The notes under the pieces are model-generated. The model did not search any database. It saw only the letters and a list, made by a program, of their open reading frames with translations, and was not told where the DNA came from. 64,000 bases of DNA from positions 46,166 through 110,165 of the forward strand of contig SNVD02011526.1 in assembly GCA_013180625.2 (NCBI GenBank), given 5' to 3'. Every line of letters starts with the position of its first letter. Position 1 is the stretch's first letter. The translations under genes and the position numbers were made by a program. Below, piece after piece: positions 7,966-18,532 of this stretch. This DNA comes from Boswellia sacra (taxonomy: Eukaryota > Streptophyta > Magnoliopsida > Sapindales > Burseraceae).

Positions 7966-10671
7966 CTAAGTGTCTCTTCTTACCTCAATGCCAAGAAAGA
8001 AATGCAATTCTCCTAGGTCTTTGAGAGCAAATTTCTTGTTTAGTTCAAGAATAAGTCCCTGGCATAACTTAGGATTGTTCCTAGTTATGAGGATATCATC
8101 TACATAGACTAGTATGTAGATTACATTTTGTTGATCCTTGAGAACAAAGAGAGAGGAATCAGATTTGGAGTTTGTGAAACCCCATTCCAGGAGAGTGATT
8201 TTTAATTTCTCAAACCAGGCCCTGGGTGCTTGTTTCAGTCCATAGAGAGCCTTGTTTAGTTTGCATACATGTGTTGGTTTTGCAGGATCTACATAGCCTT
8301 CAGGTTGTACCATGAACACTGTCTCTTCTAAATTTCCATTCAAGAATGCATTATTGAAGTCTAACTGTCTCACTCCCCAGTTTTGTGACACAGCCAAGGT
8401 TAGGATGACTCTTATTGTTGCTGGTTTAACTACTGGACTGTAGGTTTCAATATAATCTATGCCTGGGGTCTGATGGAACCCCTTTGCCACTAATCTGGCC
8501 TTGTGTTTGTGAATTGAGCCATCACTGTTCAGTTTGACTTTGAACACCCATTTGTTTCCAACCAGGTTGTAGTGTGGAGAGTAAGGCACTAGTGTCCATG
8601 TATCATTCTTGATCAGAGCATTGAATTCATCATCCATTGCTCTTTTCCAGACTGCTGATTTCAGGGCTTCATTGATTGTTGTAGGTTCAAGAGAGGAGTT
8701 ATGTAGTTCAAGGCTATAGGTTTTTGGTTTGAAGATTCCCATCTTTGATCTTGTGATCATTGGATGACAAGAGGATGTGGGATTGACAGGAGGTAATTCT
8801 GTTTGAGTATTTCGAGGTTCATTCAAGGTAGGAGCAATTTCTTGTTGAGGCTGAGATGAGTTTGAAGAATTCTCGGGAGAGTGTGAAGGATCTGCATTGG
8901 TTTGAAGAGGTGTCTGTACTGCTGCATCAGGAGAGTTGGGAGCTGCTGTTCTGTTGGTTTGTTCTATGGACTTCTGTGGTTCAGAATGGAATTTGGGAGG
9001 ACAGTACCAGTGGAAGAGAGGAAAGTTTAGACCAGGTTGAGTTGTATTGGTTGCTGGTGACACATGACTTTCTCTGAAATTCAAGAAACCATTTCTGAAG
9101 GGAAATTCCAATTCATTAAAGATTACATGTCTGGAAATGTAGATTCTTCCAGTTGGACTCAGGCACTTGTACCCTTTATGGGAGTCACTGTATCCCAAGA
9201 ACACACATTTTGTGGAGTGAAATTGGAATTTTTGTGTGTGATATGGCCTCAGGTAGGGAAAGCAGGAACATCCAAAAGTCTTCAGGATTTTATAATCTGG
9301 TTTCTGGTTAAAAATTTTCTGCCAGGGAGATAAATTGTTAAGTACTGGTGTTGGGAGCCTGTTAATTATCCACACTGCTGTATGGAAGGCTTCCCACCAG
9401 TACTTCAAGGGCATATTAGCCTGTGCCAGCATTGTCAGCCCTACTTCTACTATATGTCTGTGTTTTCTTTCTGCCTTCCCTTGTTGTTCATGTGTGTATG
9501 GACAGGCTATCCTAGATTCAATTCCATGACTCTTAAGAAATTCAGTAAGTGGTCTGTACTCCCCTCCCCAATCTGATTGAATGCATTTTATTGATCTTTC
9601 AAACTTGTTTTCTACAAGAATTTTAAATTGCTTGAAGACTAAGAAGGTATCAGATTTGTTTTTCAGGGGGTATATCCAAGTAAACCTGCTGAAATCATCT
9701 ATGAAATGTATGTAATACTTATATCCTGAGGTTGATGCAATAGGTGCAGGACCCCATAGGTCAGTATGGATTAAATCTAGGATATTCTTTGTTCTGTTTG
9801 TGGAGTTTTTAAAGGGCAGTGCATGAGATTTTCCTAATTGACAGGCATCACAGAAATTGAAGTTCTCAAAACTGTCTATTTGTTCATTGCAAGTTTTCAG
9901 AACTTGATTGAGAATTTTTACAGATGGATGTCCAAGCTTTCTGTGCCATATACAAATTTTGTTTTGTTTCAGTGAATCATTGAAGTCTGACACAGATGGA
10001 TTGACAGGATTAAGAGACTTTTGTTTAGCAGGAACAGACTCTGATGACAAGCTAGACTCAAGACTGGTTTGCAGGACTCCTGGATATGAGGTTTTATTCT
10101 TGCTGGACTGACTCTTGGATGGTTTCTTGGCTGCTTGGTAGAATTTGTAAAGTCCTCCTTCAACTCTCCCGTGCAGTAGTACCTGATGGGATTGTTTGTC
10201 CTTCACAAGACAGTGGTTAGGATGAAATTCAATAAACACATTGTTATCTCTAGTGAGTTTTGAGACACTTATCAAATTCTTGGTGATTTTAAGCACACAT
10301 AAGGTATTTTGCAGATTAAGAACAGCATCATAGGCAGGCAATGTGGTGTTACCAATGTGAGAGATGTACAATTGTCTTCTATCACCAACAGAAAGTGTGT
10401 TCTTACCTTCATATTCACTGCTTGAATTGAGTATGCTGGGCACTGCAGTGACATGGTTGGTAGCTCCACTGTCAGCATACCACCCCTCATCACCAATTGT
10501 TTCAGGAGTAGCTAAGTAGGCTTGTTGAGATTGAGTCTGATTCTGAAATTGCCTTTGAGGTCCCTGGTTGTTGCTGTTGTTTCCATTTCTGCTTGAGGAA
10601 CCCATGTAGTTTAGGTCAGTCTGTAGAAGCAAATGGAGGCAGGGTGTCCTACTTTTCCACAGATCTGACAT
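7966..10671 (-). CDS. Copia-1 pol: protease, integrase, reverse transcriptase
   Basis: 901 codons. Aspartic protease WYADSGATNHVT near residue 65 (catalytic D in DSG). Pre-integrase zinc finger WHRKLGHPS ... CDACQLGK near 243-283. Integrase core: DLIHTDLWGPA, then SDWGGEY about 65 residues on, then QQGKAERKHR (D, D, E of the catalytic triad). RT with VFKVKLNSDGSIHKHKARLV, the LDFNNAFLNG motif and YVDDILITRN (catalytic DD) near 870. The frame overlaps the end of gag (10611-10671) in a different frame, so expression would need a frameshift, or the break is a mutation. It stops at 7966 by the frameshift noted for the C-terminal part. Confidence 0.95.
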   Translation of the reverse strand: MSDLWKSRTPCLHLLLQTDLNYMGSSSRNGNNSNNQGPQRQFQNQTQSQQAYLATPETIGDEGWYADSGATNHVTAVPSILNSSSEYEGKNTLSVGDRRQLYISHIGNTTLPAYDAVLNLQNTLCVLKITKNLISVSKLTRDNNVFIEFHPNHCLVKDKQSHQVLLHGRVEGGLYKFYQAAKKPSKSQSSKNKTSYPGVLQTSLESSLSSESVPAKQKSLNPVNPSVSDFNDSLKQNKICIWHRKLGHPSVKILNQVLKTCNEQIDSFENFNFCDACQLGKSHALPFKNSTNRTKNILDLIHTDLWGPAPIASTSGYKYYIHFIDDFSRFTWIYPLKNKSDTFLVFKQFKILVENKFERSIKCIQSDWGGEYRPLTEFLKSHGIESRIACPYTHEQQGKAERKHRHIVEVGLTMLAQANMPLKYWWEAFHTAVWIINRLPTPVLNNLSPWQKIFNQKPDYKILKTFGCSCFPYLRPYHTQKFQFHSTKCVFLGYSDSHKGYKCLSPTGRIYISRHVIFNELEFPFRNGFLNFRESHVSPATNTTQPGLNFPLFHWYCPPKFHSEPQKSIEQTNRTAAPNSPDAAVQTPLQTNADPSHSPENSSNSSQPQQEIAPTLNEPRNTQTELPPVNPTSSCHPMITRSKMGIFKPKTYSLELHNSSLEPTTINEALKSAVWKRAMDDEFNALIKNDTWTLVPYSPHYNLVGNKWVFKVKLNSDGSIHKHKARLVAKGFHQTPGIDYIETYSPVVKPATIRVILTLAVSQNWGVRQLDFNNAFLNGNLEETVFMVQPEGYVDPAKPTHVCKLNKALYGLKQAPRAWFEKLKITLLEWGFTNSKSDSSLFVLKDQQNVIYILVYVDDILITRNNPKLCQGLILELNKKFALKDLGELHFFLGIEVRRDT

Positions 10672-11480
10672 ACTGGTTTGGAGTTTCCAAACCTTCCACC
10701 ACCTCTGCCTTTGTGGAAGTTGTTGTTGAAGCCTCTCCCATAGTTTCCTGAGTTATGATTGTTCTTGAAGTTGCCTTGCTTGGGCTGGTTTGCATTGTTG
10801 CCTTTTTGCTTGCCATACACGACATTGGCTGACACTTGATTCAGACTAAGGTTGGAGAAGCTATTGAGCCTTTCTAGTCTGTTTTCAAAGTTGAGCAGTG
10901 TAGCTTGGAGTTCCTGCCAGGAAATGTCATCCTTGGCTTGGACTTGGACCACAATGGGAGTATACTCAGCATCCAACCCCAGACAGACAAATGAGACTAA
11001 ATCACTTATTTTAATCGGGCTACCAGCAACAGCAAGGTTATCAGAAATCTTTTTCATTTTAGTAAGGTATTCACTCATTGTCAAAGAGCCTTTCCTAGTA
11101 GTTTGAAGATCAAACCTGAGATTTGAAATTTTGGATCGATTTTTAACTCCACAGTATTCCTCCAGTGCAGTCCACAGGCCATGGGATGTTGTTTGGTCTA
11201 TGACTTGAGCTGCTATTTCACTGGTTACAGATCCCAGCAACCAGCCTACTAAGAGGTTGTCGACTGTACTCCATTCATCAAATTCTGGATTAGGAATGAG
11301 CTGTGATTCAGAGCTGGTTCTGTTTTCTGAGGTTTCACCAGTTGTAATGAATTCTGGTGGGCAGATTTTAGTGCCGAGAACATATCCTTCCAGTTTGTAA
11401 CCTCTAAGGGTTGGCAGTATCATGGCCTTCCAAACAGTGAGATTGTCTTCATCCAGTTTGATTGGAAATGACTGACTCAT
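10611..11480 (-). CDS. Copia-1 gag
   Basis: 289 codons from the ATG at 11480. The N-terminus has FPIKLDEDNLTVWKAMI, the copia gag start (Retrotran_gag_3-like), followed by the UBN2-type region with LWTALEEYCGVKNRSKISNL and MSEYLTKMKKISDNLA. A glycine/asparagine-rich linker leads to a CCHC zinc knuckle CQICGKVGHPASIC (residues about 272-285) for RNA packaging. The frame ends 5 residues later, inside the start of the pol frame, giving a 61-base overlap. Most plant copia elements use one continuous frame, so this may be either a recent 1-base change or a frameshift site. Confidence 0.93.
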   Translation of the reverse strand: MSQSFPIKLDEDNLTVWKAMILPTLRGYKLEGYVLGTKICPPEFITTGETSENRTSSESQLIPNPEFDEWSTVDNLLVGWLLGSVTSEIAAQVIDQTTSHGLWTALEEYCGVKNRSKISNLRFDLQTTRKGSLTMSEYLTKMKKISDNLAVAGSPIKISDLVSFVCLGLDAEYTPIVVQVQAKDDISWQELQATLLNFENRLERLNSFSNLSLNQVSANVVYGKQKGNNANQPKQGNFKNNHNSGNYGRGFNNNFHKGRGGGRFGNSKPVCQICGKVGHPASICFYRLT

Positions 11481-11594
11481 TATGTTTCCAAAAGGTGAGT
11501 TGCCATTGATGAAGCTTGAACGAGATGACAGGCCTGAATTTCCACTTGGGGAATTTGCATTGAAGGACCCAGTAGATATGGCGTAGGCCTGAAT

Positions 11595-11606
11595 GCTCTG
11601 ATACCA
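11595..11606 (-). promoter_or_regulatory. Copia-1 primer-binding site
   Basis: TGGTATCAGAGC on the minus strand, immediately after the 5' LTR: complementary to the 3' end of initiator tRNA-Met. Confidence 0.95.
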
Positions 11607-11991
11607 ACTTAAACTTTGAATGAAACAGTATAATTCCCTGAGCTCAATGCCGTAGGGAGTAAGGCATTTTATTTATATATTGTGTATATGTACAACACCA
11701 GATGGCAATGCATTACTGGAGGTTATGAAGGCCAATGGAAAGCTGTCATCTGTCCAAGTCTAGAAGCTGGTAGAAATGCCAGCACACACCTATACAGCTA
11801 ATCCTGAGCTGGTGCAAAGGCCAGCACACCAGCTTGTAACTAATCCTAGGTGAAAGACAATGAACAGAGGAAATAATCAATAAAACAGTAATTAGTGTAG
11901 TTAACTAACTTAACAGACTAATCCGAAAAACAACAGAGTGCAGTGACAGAGTGCAATGAAGGAGGAGGCAGCTCAATGTGCTGCCTTAACA
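11607..11991 (-). repeat. Copia-1 5' LTR
   Basis: The same as the 3' LTR base for base as far as I compared by eye. It carries the promoter of the element; an AT-rich TATATA run on the minus strand near 11670-11680 is a candidate TATA box. Confidence 0.95.
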
Positions 11992-12748
11992 AAGAGAAAG
12001 ATGGTTACATAAAAAATCTTATCCCTTAAAATATATTCAAAAATAAATATTTTAAATGTGCTAAACTTTTATTTGTTATTTGCTTTAATAATTAAATGGG
12101 TCTAATATTAGTGTCTTTGAAATTTTAATACTTTACGAAAACCATTCAAACCGACTCGAATCATACAAGAAACAAAAAAATTAGAAACATATACAACAAA
12201 ATAATCCAACCCTTCAATTTTTTCTATGATTTCACTAAGGTTTAAAAGGCATGCAGCAAGCATTAAATTATCAAGACGATTTAAACATCCCAATCTATTT
12301 TTTCTTAATCAACAAAGCGCAATCTCAAAATTGTAAAAAATTATGCATTGAGAATAAAGAAGAGATTAAGGGAAAAAATTTACATACCTTTAACTTGCAT
12401 GAGTGCCTAATCTTTATGTATGAAAATTTTTCTAATGTATAACCCAACAAAATTGGAACCCCAATGAAGCATTTAAGCCTATAATTCATTTATATCTTAT
12501 TTTTATATTTTTAAAACACAATAATTATTTAACAAAAACTACAACTAACATGAATATATTATAAACAGAAAGCAGCATTAAACAATTTAAAAATTATAAG
12601 GGAGAATTAAAAAATAAACAAAAATAAAATTTATTATAATATTAAATAGAAGCTCAATTTCCAAATAATTATTTTAAAAATAAGAAAACCCATCAAATAA
12701 AGTTTGGGAATGACAAAACAACTACAAAAGAAAATGAAGAATGTTTAC

Positions 12749-13356
12749 TAAGGGTGAAAATTTTCGACACAACCCGTGAACCTGACACGACACAACACGA
12801 AAATTAACGGGTTTGAGTTTGTCTTAATCGTGTTTTGATCGTGTTCGGGTTAAAATTTTCAACCTGTTTAATAATCATGTCGTGTTCGGGTTGAGGGATT
12901 GCACCTGCAAGTAACACGAATCCGTTTATAACATGAATAAAAAACGATAACACGATTGACATGATTATTTTTAAAGTGACACAATTACAAATATTTAGTG
13001 GACTTTTTTTTATGTTGTGGATGAATTTTGAATATTTTCTTATTATTAACTTTTTAATTAAAAATACTAAAATAGGTTATAAATTGTAATGCATAATCGT
13101 GTTAATCATTTAAACATGTCGTTATCGTGTTTATAAAATATGTTATAAACGTTTCAAATATTTAAATGTGTCATAATCGTTTATTATTTGTGTTCGTGTG
13201 TCGTGTTATGTCACCCATTTAATAATCAAGTTGTGTTGGTGTTGGATCTCCTTGACACGAATAATAAATGGGTTGTGTTCAGGTTGGACCAACCTTTATC
13301 GTGTCACAACTTGACACAATATGAACACAACCCACGAACCCGAATTCTCACCCCTA
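12749..13356. mobile_element. hAT-like non-autonomous element 2
   Basis: 608 bases with ends TAAGGGTG and CACCCCTA. The terminal repeats continue (TAAGGGTGAAAATTTTCG against TAGGGGTGAGAATTCGGG). The 8-base flanks ATGTTTAC and ATGTCTAT agree at 6 positions, a worn hAT-type duplication. Subterminal DNA is rich in GACACG and AACACGA, and the middle is AT-rich. Same family as 2207-3049 and 17039-17541. No gene inside. Confidence 0.8.
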
Positions 13357-13546
13357 ATGTCTATGTTTGGAAAGAAATGAAAATTAAAAGTAAAATTGGC
13401 AGTGGCAATTTTTTAAATAACAAGTGGCAATTTTGTAAATTTTCTATTATCCTTCGGTAAATATAACATAAAATTTAGGGTCTTTTAGAAAACTTATGAA
13501 ATTTTTTAAAAAATCTAGGCTAGGCTGTAGCTCGGCCCAGCCTACT

Positions 13547-13860
13547 CATAGCTATGTACAATGATTGCTAACATCTCAGCATAAAAGGAAGTATGAAAAC
13601 CAATAGCCATAGTAAAGCCCCCAAGATACTCCCTTTTATAATTTCTATAAATTGTTGCACATGCTACAAGACCTGGATTAATTCCTCTTAGAAAGACCAT
13701 CAATATTAACTTTAATCCAAGGCAAAGGAGGAGGATGCCAAGTCGATCATTTGTCAATTCTTGTTAAATTTTCAAATTTCAACTACCTAAAGAGTTTCTC
13801 AATCTAAATAGACTGAAGCCAAAGATGTAGTCATAATTCACAGATTAATTCTAGTTTACG
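13547..13860 (-). pseudogene. LINE fragment: N-terminal part of the RNase H domain
   Basis: On the minus strand the frame 13757-13542 gives GINPGLVACATIYRNYKREY, LGGFTMAIGFHTSFYAEMLA: the first strands of the RNase H domain of plant LINEs, with the conserved glycine-rich turn and the catalytic Glu in AEMLA. It continues logically into the fragment at 6136-6590, from which it is separated by the nested insertions. Homology fades towards 13860. Confidence 0.7.
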
Positions 13861-13905
13861 TGTAATATCCTGAAAATTTTAAATACTTATATCTTATAAT
13901 GTATT

Positions 13906-13909
<4 letters not shown>

Positions 13910-13945
<36 letters not shown>
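13910..13945. repeat. TA microsatellite
   Basis: About 17 TA units in a row. Confidence 0.95.
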
Positions 13946-13947
<2 letters not shown>

Positions 13948-15329
13948 TGTTATGTAAATTATGTGCAGGGAGTGTCTATAAGAATATATAACATAATAAG
14001 GAGGTATAGGATATTAGCCTCGATGTTTGGGATTGAAGAAAATTTTACATGCATATATAAAAATAATTAGCGATTTTAAAATGTGAATTATATCATTTTG
14101 GGGGAAAGAAGGGTGAGTTACAGGAAGGAAAAGGAGTAGAAGAGAAGAAGGAGAAGAGAAGAGGAGAAAGAAAGGAAGATTAGGAGTTTTTTTTTGGAAA
14201 TAAGGTAGGCGTTTTCATGTCTAAATTAAGCAAAATTTTAATTCTATGCTAAATGATGAGTGATTTGTATAATATTTAGGTTAGATTTAGATTGAGGAGG
14301 TTTTTATGTTAAAATGAGTAACAATATTGGCTAATTAGGAGATGGAAAGAAAGATTTTGTATTTGCTAAAAAATCCTGATTGTGTGACTACATGTATTGT
14401 TCCGATCATCTACACTTGATTCAGTTCTGATCATGCATATTTTTCTTTTATTTTTGAAAGTAGACATATAAAGCTTTAATTTGCCACTGGTGTTATTTGA
14501 ATTGGATTTAAAATGAATTTTTGATGAATTTTTGAAAATGTTTGTAGAAAGATAAAAACTACCCTGTTTTAGTTGACAAACTTGGACAATTTTTTGAAAC
14601 TGTATTTGCTGAGATCCGATCTAAGTAATTTCTTTTTTGTTCACGAAAATAGATATGTCAAGGATTCTGCAGCCACTAGATTTGATTGAATTGGTTGAGA
14701 AATGAAAGTGAATTTTTCAATGAACTTGTTCTGTATTAAAACTCTTCTCTATTCATCCGAGTTGACAGAAATATTTCTGAAAAATGTACCATTCAAGAAA
14801 TTTTTTTAGAGATTTCTCATTTATATGAAAAATAGATTTGAAATGCCACTAGTTTGATCAAATTTGGCTTTAAAATAAAATTTTGGTGAATTTTCAAAGT
14901 TGCTTATCTAAACTTGGAATTTTCATTTTTCATCAAAATAAGTTACTCATTTTTTAAAACTGGTATTTACTGAGATGTTTTCTTGGGAATCCAATATTTT
15001 TACTTTAAATATATTCAATTATCTTTTTTTCCAAGTGGAATCACCTTAATTGCATTTTTGTACAATTTTTAAGAATTTTTCAAAGTTTTCTATATAATCC
15101 TGAAAATTTATATCGTTCTTAATTGATCACTAATTTGGATATTTTGTTAAAATTGTGTTAATTGGAAAGATGTATTGCAATTTCAAAATTTTGATCATAT
15201 TCCACACATAGCAAGTTTTCAATTCCTGATGGTTTCACTCAAATTGGAGTTTGATGTGATTTCTGAGTATTTTTCAAGTGGATAGCCGTGTGCTAAAATT
15301 TTATTTGTTTACATAAAACATAAGTAAAC

Positions 15330-15500
15330 CTGGGATTGGTAAGGCTAGGAAGCGCCAACTTAAGGGACAAAACTTACTGTATATTGAGTTGGAATTGGTG
15401 AGGCTGGAAAGCGCCAACCTAAAGGATGAATTTAATGGATACGGACTTGGAATTGGTGAGGCTAGGAAGCGTCAACCCAAGGACCAGTATGATAAAATTA
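15330..15500. repeat. Three tandem copies of a 58-base repeat
   Basis: The core ATTGGTGAGGCTAGGAAGCG, followed by CCAAC, occurs at about 15335, 15394 and 15452, spaced 59 and 58 bases. It lies inside the LTR-like stretch. Repeats are contiguous with no unique spacers, so it is a minisatellite. Confidence 0.85.
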
Positions 15501-16436
15501 CATATGTTAAAACTTGAATCATGTTTGGAAATGGAAATTGTGTGTATACAATCTAAGAGCTTTTATATTAGAAATGTGATATTAATTGATATTAGTATTT
15601 TGCACAATTATGTTGTGTTAGTTATACAATGTGCATTGTTGAGGGTGGTTGATGATTTGGGATAGTTCATTCGTATATGGTAATGGATGTATGTGTTGTA
15701 TGTGTTTAGATGTCAAATGTGTATGAATTGCATGTAAGCATGAATGCTTGTATTTGGATATGAGATTAAGAAAGTCCTACTAGGTTGTTTATGCTCACCC
15801 CTTCCTCCATACATACTCAAAAAGATGTTCGTGCTAGTGATGTTCCAAAGCTTTCCTAGAGGGTTTAGATGTTTGCATACTTGCTATGGTTTTAGGAAAA
15901 CATGTTGTCGTAGCCTAGACTATGATAGGCAAATTTGTTATATAGATAGCAAACCATGTGCTAAAGTTTAGATATCGACATATGTAAAAGTCTATCTTGA
16001 ATAGATAGCTAGATGTTTGTACTGACATATGTGAAATGTATAAAAAAATATATGTGTATGTTAGAAAATGATCCTGAATGATATGTACTCAGATGTTAAT
16101 GAATTTTAGTCTTAGCCAATGAAAAAAAAATCGACACCTTTTCTATTTATATATTTTTTAATCACACCTAAAGTCTCCATATAAGAGATTTTGGGGATTG
16201 ACATTATGTGTATACAACAAGAACAGTTTATGTATATACAACTAGAATAACGAACACTGAGATGACAACTGTGTTTTGATATTAACAAAAGAATGAATTT
16301 TATTGGCAATCGCTTGGAGCTACAATGCTGTTATGTGAAGATGTACCAATACTTCCAAATTTACAGAGATTGAGTGTATTTAACAGCCTTACCTTACCAC
16401 AAAAAAGTAAACGACCTTCTAGATGTCTACTAGAAG

Positions 16437-16715
16437 CTAATATATATAATGCTTACACAAAATTTGCATGATTGGTCTAAACTCTGGATTCGCATCTAAG
16501 CACATAAAGGCCACCTCCAAGATGCATATCAGTTTCTCTTGAACTTCAAGTGAGGGTGATGGAAGCCTAAAGTCTAGCATATCACTAAGCTCTATGTCTG
16601 TGTTTGGAGGTAAAGCTGAAAGTAATGAAAGAAAATCCTCGGAATGCTTCCCTTTGATCATTTCCAATGCTAACACTTCAAAGCCATATACATCACACTT
16701 CTCAGTTCTTCTCCT
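16437..16715 (-). pseudogene. LRR-RLK copy 2, C-terminal kinase scrap
   Basis: On the minus strand: TEKCDVYGFEVLALEMIKGK, then LPSPSLEVQEKLICILEVAF, MCLDANPEFRPIM. This is kinase subdomains IX-XI, matching the last exon of the receptor copies at 46829 and 51902. Just upstream a 7-base insertion disrupts the frame, and the sequence then passes into Copia-4. The boundary is uncertain (16700-16735) because both families have an AYT-like stretch there. Active site and N-lobe are missing. It probably belongs to the LRR part at 20.29-22.26 kb, separated by Copia-4. Confidence 0.8.
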
Positions 16716-17038
16716 ACTTGTAAAGTGTAGGCAACAATATCAGCTTGAGCATACCTCTTAGGAGCTTTTATTTCTCTTCTAGCTCTATCTCTGCTAAGCA
16801 AATAATCATGCAACTCTTATGTACCAATTTCAGAATTTTCATCTTGATCAAATGTCTCTTGATTAATTTGAGTTTCTTACTTATCTTGTTGTGCTTCACC
16901 ATGCTCCACATCATCATCATATGTCTCATCTTCAGTTTTTGAATTTTTCTGCTCAAAATCTTGAGATTTTATCTCAAACTCAAATTCAACAAGTTGAGAT
17001 TTATCATAGACCTTACTCTTGTGACATGAACTTCCATC

Positions 17039-17541
17039 TAGGGGTGGGATTCGTGTCGTGTCGTGTCGACCTATTTAATTATTCGTGTCAAAACATGAAA
17101 CCTAAACCCACCTGATTATTAAACGTGTTACCCACGTGTCGTAATCGTGTCATATTTAATTCGCATAATTTACTTAATTGTTTAACTTAGTTATACATAA
17201 TATATTATATTCTCTATATTTAAATCAATTAAAATTATTTTTAGAATATAAACCATTGTTAGTATAAAATATTATTCAAATCATCATAATTTATTATTTT
17301 ATAAATTAATTTATTTTAAGTATAAAAATTTTAGTTTTATAATATATATATATTGTAAGTAGGTAATAATTTATATTATTGAATGAATTTACATATTAAA
17401 GATATACAAAATATATTTAACTATTCGTGTCATTAAACGGGTTGGCGTGTTGAACACCTTCAACACTAACCCGACCCATTTATTAATCGTGTAGCGTGTT
17501 CGTGTCGTGTTCGCGAGTCGTGTCAAAAATTCCCACCCCTA
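17039..17541. mobile_element. hAT-like non-autonomous element 3, perfect target duplication
   Basis: 503 bases bounded by TAGGGGTGGGA and TCCCACCCCTA. The 8-base duplication CTTCCATC is perfect (17031-17038 and 17542-17549). Subterminal CGTGTCGTGTCG arrays flank an AT-rich middle. It interrupts Copia-4 in the stretch between integrase and reverse transcriptase; the copia reading resumes in frame across the site when the insert and one duplication are ignored. Youngest and cleanest of the three copies. Confidence 0.95.
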
Positions 17542-18508
17542 CTTCCATCTAATCCCAAAACCTCTTCTTCCTTGAAAAGCACATCTCTGCTGATTATTGC
17601 TTTTCCAAGTTTAGGACACCACAACTTAAAACATTTCACTCTAGAAGGATAGCTAAGAAATAAACATTTGAGTGCTTTTAGTTGAAGGTTCTCTTGCCTA
17701 ATGTGTGCATAGGCAACTGCTCTAAATACTCTCAAGTGACTAAGACTTGGTACTCTATCAGTGCACACTTCTTATAGAGTCTTCAGCTTTATTGCTATTG
17801 AAGGACACGTATTAATTAGATAACAAGTAGTAGTAGCAGCCTCTGCCCAAAATCTTGCAGGCAATTTAGCATTAAACAGCATGTATCTAACCCTCTCTAG
17901 AATGATTCTATTCATCCTTTCAACTCACCCGTTTTGTTAAGGAGTACCTTTTACAATGCTATGTCTAACCGCACCATGTTCTTAACAATATTTAGTAAAT
18001 TCTTCCCTGCAAACTCAAAACCATTATCAATCCTAAGAGATTTTAGTTTCTTCCCACTTAAATTTTCTACCATTAGCTTCTAATGTTTAAATTTTTCTAT
18101 TGTTTCATCCTTAGATTTCAGCATGTAAATCCATACTTTCCTACTGAAATCATCAAGAAAAGTAAGAAAATATTTGGCACCACTTACTGACTTGGTTTTA
18201 GCTGGTCCTCATAGGTCTAAATGGACATATTATAGGATGCCTTTGGTGTTGTGTTTTGCTAAGACAAACTTCACTCTAGTTTTCTTTCCAAAAATGCAGT
18301 GTTCACAAAGTTTCAGCTTCGGTAATTTGTGCTTTTGAAAGACACCTTGCTTTTCAAAAATCTTTAATCTTTTCTCGCTAACATGTCCAAGATGCATATG
18401 CCATAAATCAGCTGCATTCACCTCTAATTTTGATGATATTACAGCTGCTGTAGAAATTATTTCACCATTAGAATCTAACATGCCAACTGATATTAGATTC
18501 CTTTTCAA
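17523..18508 (-). pseudogene. Copia-4 integrase region, broken
   Basis: The 18508-18230 frame has LWHMHLGHVSEKRL ... LCEHCIFGKKTRVKF, the HHCC zinc-binding part of integrase. The catalytic core (17770-18230) is recognisable only in pieces with stops. The 17768-17523 frame is the integrase C-terminal region (LRVFRAVAYAHIRQENLQLK, then KCLFLSYPSRVKCFKLW). Not functional. Confidence 0.8.
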
Positions 18509-18532
18509 GTTAGGAACATTTCTTACGTTTGC

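Larger units (their letters stand above)
6758..11991 (-). mobile_element. Copia-1: young Ty1/copia retrotransposon, complete with both LTRs
   Basis: Two 385-base LTRs, identical by eye, bound a 4.46-kb interior. The target duplication AAGAG is perfect (6753-6757 and 11992-11996). On the minus strand the order is LTR, primer-binding site, gag, zinc knuckle, protease, integrase, reverse transcriptase, RNase H, polypurine tract, LTR, which is the copia order. Gag and integrase style suggests the Ale/Retrofit lineage. Two frame changes separate the reading frames, but no other damage is obvious, so the insertion is recent. It sits in the degenerate hAT-like element. Confidence 0.95.
6588..13560. 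mobile_element. Degenerate hAT-like element that splits the LINE fragment
   Basis: The LINE RNase H reading breaks at both edges of this interval, and both junctions share ATTGTA. The left edge starts CAGGGGCTTAGTTAGGA; the right edge, reverse-complemented, has GTACATAGCTATGAGTAGG. These are weakly alike and resemble the CAG(T/G)GGCGGAGC-type ends of plant hAT elements. Without the copia element and hAT-like element 2 nested inside, only about 1.1 kb of AT-rich DNA remains, so it was non-autonomous. The interval 11997-12748 holds no gene. The boundary is approximate and the class is a guess. Confidence 0.4.
13861..16100. repeat. LTR-like sequence of a gypsy type, truncated
   Basis: It starts TGTAATATCCTGAAAATTTT, which resembles the start of the Gypsy-2 LTR (TGTAATATTCAAATTTTAAT at 57160). 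It carries loosely repeated segments around GCCACTAG / AATTTTTGATGAATTTTTGA (14480-14900) and a GCTCACCCCTTCC block near 15793, common in long gypsy LTRs. No matching CA end or second LTR was found, so it is probably a truncated or solo LTR. No coding region is seen in this stretch apart from short fortuitous frames. Confidence 0.45.

Noticed and set aside
15330..15500. CRISPR-like regular repeat
   Set aside because: Only three contiguous units without unique spacers, in a plant LTR-like context: a minisatellite.
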